Source of the DNA: RACS-047 sp031553855
GTDB taxonomy: Bacteria > Bacillota > Clostridia > Christensenellales > Pumilibacteraceae
NCBI GenBank assembly: GCA_031553855.1
Contig: JAVBKW010000016.1
Location: forward strand, 1 to 41,302
Reading direction: 5' to 3'
Length of the DNA stretch: 41,302 bases
In this document: positions 24,621 through 32,397 of the stretch, one piece after another
Position numbering within the stretch: position 1 is the stretch's first letter
Layout of the letters: the number at the start of each line of letters is the position of its first letter
The notes under the pieces: model-generated
What the model was told of the DNA's origin: nothing
Databases searched by the model: none
Seen by the model: only the letters and a program-made list of their open reading frames with translations
Translations under genes and position numbers: made by a program

Positions 24621-26824
24621 ATCGTAAAACTGCATATAAGCATAAAAAGAAAAAATCCCGCAAGCTATCTTTGTTTCTATGGTTGTTCGTATTTACCTTT
24701 GTCGGCGTCCTTATAATGCTGCTATTTAATTTGGCGGGTGCGGAGAATATAAATGAAATATTATCCACGCGTGACTACTGGCTGACGGTAGGAGTGGTAA
24801 GCGGCTTGCTGCTCATAGCCTACCTTATGATGTACCGTGTTGACGCACAGAATATAGCCTTGCATGAAAACGACCTCGAAGATACTGAATGGCTGACGGC
24901 TAAACGCTTAAAAAAGATGAAAGAGTTCACCGTCACGAGCTGGAACGCAGTCAAAGAACACAATGACGGTATCGTTATCGGCGCTGAGAAAAAGGGTAAT
25001 AACGTTGAAATAATCGCTACCAGTCAACTTCATGCATTGATTGTCGGCACTACAGGATCGGGCAAAACGACCGGATTCGTTGATCAGAACATAGAAGTTT
25101 TAGCGCATAGTAATGGAAAACCTAGTCTAATAGTGAGCGATCCAAAAAAGGAGTTGTATGAGAAACACGCAAAACAGCTTGAAAATTTAGGGTATAAAAT
25201 CTCGGTGCTTGACCTTCGTGAGCCGTACTCCTCAGCGCGTTGGAATCCTATGAACGTGCTTATACGCAGAATACGGCTTGTTAAAGACTTAGAAAATAAT
25301 CTTCAAAATAAAGACGGCAAGTATTACGGTGCAGGAGAAGTGTTTTTATCTTACCGTGACGCGCGGACGAGAGTACAGGAATTAAAAGACGAGATATATG
25401 AAAACGCTCAAGACCTTGTTTATACGATATGTCCGGTAATGAACCACGACCAGCCGACTTGGGAACAGGGTGCAAGAAACCTTATATTCGGACTCGTTTT
25501 AGCAATGTGTGAGGATTGTATTAAGGATAAAATCGACGAGAAACAACTGCTGCTGTTCAATATCTACCACAACATAACTAAATACTGTTCCGAAGATACT
25601 ACGGCATTAAAAGAATATTTATTAGAGGGCAGGGACGAGTTTTCAAAAGTCAGAGGGCTTGTAAATACCGTCCTTATTACATCAGATAAGACCTTAACAA
25701 GCTATTTGTCCGAAGTAAACGCTTACATACAACAGTTATCCGACGACGGCATTCTATCATTAACAAGCGAGAACGACTTAGATATAGTCAATATGGATGA
25801 AGAACCGAACGCTGTCTTTATTATAGTTCCCGACGAAAGATTTACCCGACATCGTTTTGTAACGCTTTTTATAACGCAATTATATAAAGAGTTAGTAGAA
25901 AAGGCAAATCTGAACCTGCGCCGTCAGCAGAAAGACACCGCTATATTAAAGCGCAATACCTACTTTGTATTAGACGAATTCGGGAACCTCCCGAAATTTG
26001 AAAATATGGAAGGTATGGTAACAGTAGCACGATCGCGCGGTATGCGATTCCTGTTTGTCCTGCAATCCTTTTCTCAGCTTACCGCAAAGTACGGCAGGGA
26101 AATAGGCGACATTATTAAGACTAACTGCAACGTCAAGATATTTATAGGTTCAGACGATCCCGAAACAAGGAAAGAATTTTCAGAGCTTTGCGGTCAGAAG
26201 AAAGTCAAGAACTTTTCCGTCAATACGAACGCAGAAAATCCGGCAAGCTCAAATACGGGTGCGACTAATCAGCCGCTAATAACGGTCGGAATGTTGGAGC
26301 GGCTAAACGGCAACGAAAAGGGTGACGCTATAATTTCCGTTCGCGGGTATGAGCCTATCTGGTCGAGATTTACTCCGTCGTATGAGCTGAAAAATATATA
26401 TTTCAAGGACGGTAAAGCCGACATCGGCAAGCGAGAGGCTGTACTTTTCGAGAAAGAAAACTATGTTTACGATATTACCGGCAAAAAAGATAAAAATGAG
26501 GAGAACATTATATTAGATGAAATAGAACATTTAGAGCTTGAGAGTGAAAAAGAAGAACAACAACGGCTTGAAAATCTGGATAAGCTTTGGGAGGACGAGG
26601 TTAAGGACATAGAACAACGCATTGACAAATTATCCGATCTGTTAGACACGGAAGACCTGACGGCAGTAAAAACTGCCGGATTGGAAAACAAGACACTTGT
26701 TTTATATGAAATCATGAAAAAATACAAAACGTCTATAGCACAACAGATTCAGAACTTGGCGGACTATGTTTCTAACACTGCACTTCCTGAGCTTAAAAGG
26801 ATTCAAAATATAGCAATAAAATAG
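24617..26824 (+). CDS. VirD4/TraG type IV coupling ATPase
   Basis: This 735-aa protein has two N-terminal membrane helices (about 17-40 and 55-73), Walker A GTTGSGKTT (144-152), DPKKELY after it, and Walker B YFVLDEFGNLPKF at about 449-461, followed by the conserved MRFLFVLQSFSQL block. This is the full TraG/VirD4 pattern. The last 90 residues are acidic and probably coiled. Coupling proteins bring relaxase-bound DNA to the secretion channel. The start is TTG 24617, overlapping the previous stop; a GAGGGAGG lies about 13 nt upstream. The gene opens a contiguous rightward type IV secretion operon. Confidence 0.93.
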   Translation: MNRKTAYKHKKKKSRKLSLFLWLFVFTFVGVLIMLLFNLAGAENINEILSTRDYWLTVGVVSGLLLIAYLMMYRVDAQNIALHENDLEDTEWLTAKRLKKMKEFTVTSWNAVKEHNDGIVIGAEKKGNNVEIIATSQLHALIVGTTGSGKTTGFVDQNIEVLAHSNGKPSLIVSDPKKELYEKHAKQLENLGYKISVLDLREPYSSARWNPMNVLIRRIRLVKDLENNLQNKDGKYYGAGEVFLSYRDARTRVQELKDEIYENAQDLVYTICPVMNHDQPTWEQGARNLIFGLVLAMCEDCIKDKIDEKQLLLFNIYHNITKYCSEDTTALKEYLLEGRDEFSKVRGLVNTVLITSDKTLTSYLSEVNAYIQQLSDDGILSLTSENDLDIVNMDEEPNAVFIIVPDERFTRHRFVTLFITQLYKELVEKANLNLRRQQKDTAILKRNTYFVLDEFGNLPKFENMEGMVTVARSRGMRFLFVLQSFSQLTAKYGREIGDIIKTNCNVKIFIGSDDPETRKEFSELCGQKKVKNFSVNTNAENPASSNTGATNQPLITVGMLERLNGNEKGDAIISVRGYEPIWSRFTPSYELKNIYFKDGKADIGKREAVLFEKENYVYDITGKKDKNEENIILDEIEHLELESEKEEQQRLENLDKLWEDEVKDIEQRIDKLSDLLDTEDLTAVKTAGLENKTLVLYEIMKKYKTSIAQQIQNLADYVSNTALPELKRIQNIAIK

Positions 26825-26834
26825 AGGAGGAACT

Positions 26835-28091
26835 TTGGCAAAACTAAAAAACAAAATAACCTTGTTTGCATCAGTCTTATCCGCAATCTTTATGGGAACA
26901 GCATTTACCGCAATTCCTGCAAGTGCAGAAGAAGTTATAGAGTGCGTACATATTTATGAGTCGGTCATAATTGAACCGACCTGTACAAAAAAGGGGTACA
27001 CAACATACTTTTGTAGTGAATGCGGCTATGAGTATACGGATAGTTATATAGACGAACTTGGTCACGCATTTACGGAAATAGTAACCAAGCCGACCTGCAT
27101 CGAACAAGGATATACTACTCATACTTGTGAAACTTGCGGCTATGAAAAAACGGATACTCTCGTTGAGGCTATAGGGCATTCGTATATTTCCGAAGAAAAA
27201 GAACCTACTTGCACGACGGGCGGTTCTACGGAATTTACCTGTGAGCATTGCGGAGACACATATACGGCAGATTATACTGATCCGACCGGACATTCATATA
27301 AGAATGTATTTATAAAACCGACCTGTGTGTCTTACGGCTATAACGAACACGTCTGCCTTGATTGCGGAGACAGGTTTATAGATAACTATGTTAAACCGTT
27401 AGGGCATGATTATACCGAAGAGATAATACCAGCGACTAAAGAGACTATAGGGTATACAAAACATACATGTAAAATATGTCAGTATAGCTATCTTTCAGAT
27501 TTTTGCATAAGCGGTGATGACGGGTACTTGATACCTATCGACCCAGATGACGGCGGAGACGAGGAACCTGATCCAGACGAAGGCGGGGATGAGCATACGC
27601 ACAATTTAGAGCTTTATACCGAACTTTATGAGTCGGACAAGCTGTTGCTTATAATATACGGCTGTGATTGCGGACTGAATGAAACAAATTCATTGCAGGT
27701 TATCTTTATTGACGAAAACGAAGAAATAATAAACCTGCCTATAGAATTAAACGGCATTGTAAACTATTCGGAACTTGACGGCTCGTATGAAGTTATAATC
27801 TTGGACAGTGAAGGCGGTGTATTAAAAAACTTTGCGCTCATTATTGAACAAGAGCAACCGCCGGACGAACCAATCGAGCCGGAAGAACCGGATAATTCCG
27901 ATGAGCCGGTTGAACCAATCGAACCGGATACCGGAGATAATAATAACGATGATCCGGAAGAAGAATCGAAGAAAAAATCAAACATTACAATCATTTTACT
28001 TTGTGTGCTGTCAGTGCTTGCAGCGGGCGGAGTAACAACCTTTATTATAATAAAAAACAAGAAAAAATCTAAAAAACAGGAGAACAAATAA
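26835..28091 (+). CDS. Surface protein with five 38-residue Cys/His repeats and C-terminal anchor
   Basis: A signal peptide (cleavage after ASA at about 31) leads to five tandem repeats with an exact 38-residue period: PTC at 50, 88, 126, 164; CxxC at 60/63, 98/101, 136/139, 174/177, 212/215; GH at 77, 115, 153, 191. The fifth repeat has lost its first Cys. Each unit therefore offers three Cys and one His, a plausible structural zinc site or a disulfide unit. An acidic Asp/Glu linker, a beta-rich domain and a Pro/Glu-rich stalk precede one C-terminal membrane helix and a KKSKKQ tail. TTG 26835 has GAGGAGG 4 nt upstream. The gene lies between coupling ATPase and pilin genes, so it probably serves the mating channel, for example in cell contact. 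Confidence 0.85.
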   Translation: MAKLKNKITLFASVLSAIFMGTAFTAIPASAEEVIECVHIYESVIIEPTCTKKGYTTYFCSECGYEYTDSYIDELGHAFTEIVTKPTCIEQGYTTHTCETCGYEKTDTLVEAIGHSYISEEKEPTCTTGGSTEFTCEHCGDTYTADYTDPTGHSYKNVFIKPTCVSYGYNEHVCLDCGDRFIDNYVKPLGHDYTEEIIPATKETIGYTKHTCKICQYSYLSDFCISGDDGYLIPIDPDDGGDEEPDPDEGGDEHTHNLELYTELYESDKLLLIIYGCDCGLNETNSLQVIFIDENEEIINLPIELNGIVNYSELDGSYEVIILDSEGGVLKNFALIIEQEQPPDEPIEPEEPDNSDEPVEPIEPDTGDNNNDDPEEESKKKSNITIILLCVLSVLAAGGVTTFIIIKNKKKSKKQENK

Positions 28092-28094
28092 TAT

Positions 28095-28397
28095 ATGATC
28101 AATTTAATGGCAGCCGATTCAGGCTTGAATACAAACTTACAGGAAATAATCACACGTCTTAACGAATTAATGGATAGCTTTTGGATATACATAATCCTTG
28201 CGCTCGCGGCAGTAGTCGTTGTTTGGGGCGCTTACGTGGGTATAAAGATCGCTATCGCACACCGGAACGAGGAGAAAATTAATGCGAGGGATATGGTCAA
28301 ATCGCTCATTATCGGCATAATTATTATCTTCGTTGTCGCAATGGGCGCACCGCTTTTTATAAAAGGTCTTTCGGCTTGGGTAGGTATCGGCGCATAA
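28095..28397 (+). CDS. Pilin-like conjugation protein (VirB2/Mbov_0395 type)
   Basis: This 100-aa protein has two membrane helices (about 29-53 and 68-92) joined by a short charged loop, AHRNEEKINARDM, the architecture of VirB2/TrbC and of the Mbov_0395 family of ICE pilin-like proteins. The gene starts 3 nt after the surface protein stop. CAGGAG lies about 11 nt upstream. A long stable hairpin at 28409-28453 follows and may raise its mRNA level, fitting a protein needed in many copies. The C-terminal 60 residues align with the end of the 829-aa protein at 32387. Confidence 0.82.
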   Translation: MINLMAADSGLNTNLQEIITRLNELMDSFWIYIILALAAVVVVWGAYVGIKIAIAHRNEEKINARDMVKSLIIGIIIIFVVAMGAPLFIKGLSAWVGIGA

Positions 28398-28408
28398 AAA
28401 ACTAGAAC

Positions 28409-28453
28409 TTTTAAGAAGGGGCGGCAGGGCAACTTGCCGCTCCTGTCTTAAAA
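28409..28453 (+). promoter_or_regulatory. Stable hairpin downstream of the pilin gene
   Basis: TTTTAAGAAGGGGCGGCA (from 28409) pairs with TGCCGCTCCTGTCTTAAAA (to 28453) around a short loop, with one bulge. No U-tract follows, so transcription can go on. It probably protects the pilin mRNA 3' end. Confidence 0.65.
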
Positions 28454-28476
28454 CATTTATAGAAGGTAAAAGCTAA

Positions 28477-29724
28477 ATGATAATATTTTTTCAAGAGCTT
28501 GTGCTGCTGTTGTTCCTTTGGCTGTTAAAAATGATAGACGGAATAATGGAGATTTTCTCTGCTATTTCAGGCATAGCAAAGGTAACTTATCGCGGCAGAC
28601 AAGTCAATTTAATCGAGTTTATAGTAGGGGACTCAACGGTCGGCACAATATTTTGGTGCGTATTTATATTAGCCGTAGGGCTTTCCTGTATTTTTGCTAT
28701 AGCGGGCCTTGTTAAGAATATGGTGGCCAATAACAGAACGGTTTCTACGATTGTTGGAAAGTTTTTCTTATCCTTGCTTGGAACTATGGCAATGCTGACG
28801 GTCGTTATCTTAATAATCCTTATTTCTAACGCTGTTCTTTTGTTATTAGCTGAAATATTTCAAGTCGCCAATACTACAAAGCTTTCAAACGCGCTGTTCA
28901 ATGCGTGTGTGGGCGATTGGCTGAACGGATATACTGTAGCGGAAATTGACGTTGCGACGCTCTCTGTAAAAGATATTTTCGGAGACTACAACGCAGCCGT
29001 TTTCGGAATCTGGCCCACATCGTGGAAGTGTAATGGTATGGTCAATCCCGACACCTTTATGTACCTTCCTTCAATGGTAGCGTCTATAGGATTGATAATT
29101 GCATTAATTATCTCAATAGTAAACTTAGCAAAAAGGGTGTATGAGATAGTCTTTATGTATTTAGTAATGCCTATCTCAATGTCAACATTGGCGCTCGACG
29201 ACGGGGCTAGGTTTAAAAACTGGAGGGAGTCGTTCCTGAACAAAATAGTGCTTGCCTACGGTACGGTTTTCAGCGTTAATATCTTTATCCTTATATTGCC
29301 GCTTATTTCCAATATGAAAATATCCAATATAAGCAACTTCGGCAACTCTATGTTTCTTATCTTTATGATAGTAGGCGGAGCAATGGTAATTCCGGCAGGG
29401 CAAACGTTATTTTCAAGGCTGTTCGGCTCAGGTGAGGAAGCGCACGGCGGTGGAAGTTTCCTTAGAAGCGCGTTCTATGGCACAAGATTTGCAAGTATGG
29501 CTACGATCGGAATGGCTAGTAAAATGCTAAAAGGAACGGTCGGCGCGGGCAAGAAGATCGCCGGGCACAAGCATAAAAAAGACGATGATAATTCGGATAA
29601 GTATTCTGAGGAAAAGAAAGGCGAGAGCGCGGCAAATGAAGATACGAAAGCTGACAGCGAGACAAGTTCGGACACAAAAGCTACAGAAAACACGGAAAAC
29701 ACGGAAAAATCGGGAGGTGATTAA
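28477..29724 (+). CDS. VirB6/TrbL-like polytopic channel protein (Mbov_0396 type)
   Basis: This 415-aa membrane protein has about seven hydrophobic segments. The block RGRQVNLIEFIVGDSTVGTI after the first segment, and later LVMPISMSTLALDDGARFKN, resemble the Mbov_0396-type ICE transmembrane proteins of Firmicutes and mycoplasmas. It is the functional counterpart of VirB6/TrbL, forming the inner-membrane channel. The last 80 residues are soluble, low-complexity and rich in Lys, Glu, Asp, Ser and Thr, and presumably cytoplasmic. AGAAGG lies 10 nt before ATG 28477. The next gene follows after 3 nt. Confidence 0.85.
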   Translation: MIIFFQELVLLLFLWLLKMIDGIMEIFSAISGIAKVTYRGRQVNLIEFIVGDSTVGTIFWCVFILAVGLSCIFAIAGLVKNMVANNRTVSTIVGKFFLSLLGTMAMLTVVILIILISNAVLLLLAEIFQVANTTKLSNALFNACVGDWLNGYTVAEIDVATLSVKDIFGDYNAAVFGIWPTSWKCNGMVNPDTFMYLPSMVASIGLIIALIISIVNLAKRVYEIVFMYLVMPISMSTLALDDGARFKNWRESFLNKIVLAYGTVFSVNIFILILPLISNMKISNISNFGNSMFLIFMIVGGAMVIPAGQTLFSRLFGSGEEAHGGGSFLRSAFYGTRFASMATIGMASKMLKGTVGAGKKIAGHKHKKDDDNSDKYSEEKKGESAANEDTKADSETSSDTKATENTENTEKSGGD

Positions 29725-29727
29725 AAT

Positions 29728-32397
29728 ATGCGGATCATACCAAAAAAGATAAAAGTGAAGAATACTGTATGGAAATGCTATAGTATGTCAGACATAATAG
29801 TGGCACTAGTCGACTTTGCAATCATCTTTATAGCTATAACATCGTCTAATTGGGCATTAGCTGTAATTTTGGGGCTTGCAAGCGTAGTTTTGTTTATGCC
29901 GACACAGGACGGTATATTCTACACTTGTATCTTTGAAAACATAAAGTTCCTGTTTGCTAAGAAGAAATATACTACTGACGCTAAGAACGAAAAAGAAAGG
30001 ATAGATACGCTTGTATCGCTAAAGACGTTAAAGGAAAACGGAGTTATAGAATATAATAACGGTTTTTGCGGCAGGGTTATTAAAATAGGACAGAAAAATT
30101 TCGGGATCGAAGATATAGTTCAGCAGAATATAGATATAAACTACTTTGCTAACGCTCTAAAACAGCTCGACGGGAACATGAGCGCGGATATTGTTAAAAT
30201 AGACAGACCTGTAAACTTGGATCATTTCGCTGGAGATTTATTTGAAAGATTATCTGCTTTAGATAATAGCTTAGAATCCGAAAACATCAAAGAAATAAAG
30301 GAAGGAATTTTACGTGAGCGTATAGACAGGATAGATAAACTCAACAACGTCCGTAAGCAATATCTTTCGGATTATTACATAGTAGTTTACGGCAGGAACG
30401 AGCTAGACCTTGAAAATACAGCAATAAACATAGCGTCAGAAATAGGCAAGTGCGGTTTGACTACTAAAATTCTTGAACTCAGGGAAACAGCCTTATTCCT
30501 TAAATATAGTTTTTCACGAAACTTTGACGAGCGAGAAATAAAAGATATTGAGGACGAAAAGCTACTTGAATGGGTCAAACCTAAAACCGTAGAATTTCAT
30601 GCTAACCATTATAATATAGACGGGACTATAAGCTCTGTTTTGACGGTAGCGGATTATCCGTTAAGGGTAAAAAATGCTTGGGGTAGTGATTTATTCAATA
30701 TTCCAAACACAAAGGTCGTAATGCACTTAAAGCCTGTAGATAAATTCAAAGCAATAAAGCGCATAGATAAGTGTATATCTGAAATGGAAACAAAACAGAT
30801 ATTAAGCGAAAAGGCAAGCGAATCTAACTCAGCAGAAACCCACCGCGAAACTATGGACGCACTCCTTGACAGCTTGCAAACGGAGAATGAATCATTGTTC
30901 GATGTAGCTTTAACAATAACAGCCTATAACTATCTTGACGATGATAACTATAAAAAGAACGTTCGCCGTTCAATGCTGACGGGCAACTTCAAACCATCTA
31001 CGCTGTACGGCTTGCAGGTTGAAGGCTTTAAAACGGCAAATATAAGTCCGGTTTCAACGCTTTCTAAATATGAGCGCGGAATAAACAGCTCAAGTTTGGC
31101 AGCAGTATTCCCTTTTGTACGCACATTTGTAATGGATGAGGGCGGGATCATGCTCGGAGAGAATAAGAATAACAATTATCCGTTTATCTTTAATCTCTGG
31201 AAACGCGGCAATCTATACCAAAATTCCAATGCCATGATAATAGGTAAATCCGGTTCGGGTAAATCTTACTTTTTGAAAAATCTTATATTAAACGAATGGG
31301 CGACGGGGACAAGGGTGATTGTGCTTGATCCTGAGCAAGAATACGTTAAGCTGACTAAAAACCTCTCCGGCAACGTAATAGACGTAGGCAATGCTAAAGA
31401 GGGCAGGATCAATCCTTTCCATATATATAAGATACTCACAGAGGACGGAAGTCCCGCCGATCCGGTCATTACTTTCAATACTCACTTGAAAATGCTGGAA
31501 TCGTTCTTTAAGATTGTATTAGTCGGCGCGTCAAGTGATGTCATAGAATTAATTAATAACCTAGTTGTAGAAACTTATGAGCGAAAATATATAACCGAAA
31601 CGACCGATTGTACAAACCTGACAGCTATAGACTTTCCGCTATTTACAGACCTTCTAGAAACACTAAAACGTAAGAACAAAGATACTATGGACGCTTTGAC
31701 TTTACGGGATATGCGAACAGCGGAATTGTATTTGGAGAAGTTTGTAAAAGGCAGGTATTCGGATATTTGGAACGCACCGTCAACCTTGCAGGTAGATTCT
31801 AACCTTATAGACTTTAACTTTCAGTCGCTGTTTGCAAATAAAAACAACGTCGTCGCTAATGCGCAAATGTTGTTGGTTTTCAGATTTATAGAGCAGGAAG
31901 TTATAAACGCAAGAGAAATGAACAAGAACGGAAAGAACTTACGGACTATGATTGTGACAGATGAGGCGCACCTTTTCATCGATTCAAAATTTCCTATAGC
32001 TTTGGATTTCTTCTATCAGATGAATAAGCGTATCCGAAAGTATAACGGCAGTTTTATTCCGGCAACGCAGAATATAGCGGACTGGAACGGGAATGAGGAA
32101 CTTAGGAATAAGACTTCCACAATTCTAAAGAACAGTCAGTATACTTTTATATTCAAGCTTTCCGCGCCGGATATGAAGGACGTCATAGATATTTATAAAG
32201 CCGGAGACAGTTTCAATGAAGAAGAACAGCGTATGATAATCTCAGCCGTAACGGGACAAGTGTTTTTTGTAGGCTCGACAGAGCTTAGAACGTGCGTGAA
32301 AATTATAGCGGGAGAATATGCAAAAAAACTTTTTGACGAGGATACAACAATTATAAATCCAACAAATATATTAAAGGAGGTTCAATTTGAAAAATAG
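29728..32397 (+). CDS. VirB4-type secretion ATPase with N-terminal VirB3/PrgI-like membrane part
   Basis: This 889-aa protein starts with two close membrane helices (about 22-58), the pattern of a VirB3/PrgI-like domain fused to VirB4. The ATPase follows: Walker A GKSGSGKS (506-513), LDPEQEY after it, Walker B TMIVTDEAHLF, and the late ATQN and LRNKTSTILKNSQ blocks of TraE/VirB4 proteins. It powers assembly of the mating channel and corresponds to Mbov_0397-type ICE ATPases. GGGAGGTGA directly precedes ATG 29728. Its last 11 nt overlap the next gene. Confidence 0.93.
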   Translation: MRIIPKKIKVKNTVWKCYSMSDIIVALVDFAIIFIAITSSNWALAVILGLASVVLFMPTQDGIFYTCIFENIKFLFAKKKYTTDAKNEKERIDTLVSLKTLKENGVIEYNNGFCGRVIKIGQKNFGIEDIVQQNIDINYFANALKQLDGNMSADIVKIDRPVNLDHFAGDLFERLSALDNSLESENIKEIKEGILRERIDRIDKLNNVRKQYLSDYYIVVYGRNELDLENTAINIASEIGKCGLTTKILELRETALFLKYSFSRNFDEREIKDIEDEKLLEWVKPKTVEFHANHYNIDGTISSVLTVADYPLRVKNAWGSDLFNIPNTKVVMHLKPVDKFKAIKRIDKCISEMETKQILSEKASESNSAETHRETMDALLDSLQTENESLFDVALTITAYNYLDDDNYKKNVRRSMLTGNFKPSTLYGLQVEGFKTANISPVSTLSKYERGINSSSLAAVFPFVRTFVMDEGGIMLGENKNNNYPFIFNLWKRGNLYQNSNAMIIGKSGSGKSYFLKNLILNEWATGTRVIVLDPEQEYVKLTKNLSGNVIDVGNAKEGRINPFHIYKILTEDGSPADPVITFNTHLKMLESFFKIVLVGASSDVIELINNLVVETYERKYITETTDCTNLTAIDFPLFTDLLETLKRKNKDTMDALTLRDMRTAELYLEKFVKGRYSDIWNAPSTLQVDSNLIDFNFQSLFANKNNVVANAQMLLVFRFIEQEVINAREMNKNGKNLRTMIVTDEAHLFIDSKFPIALDFFYQMNKRIRKYNGSFIPATQNIADWNGNEELRNKTSTILKNSQYTFIFKLSAPDMKDVIDIYKAGDSFNEEEQRMIISAVTGQVFFVGSTELRTCVKIIAGEYAKKLFDEDTTIINPTNILKEVQFEK

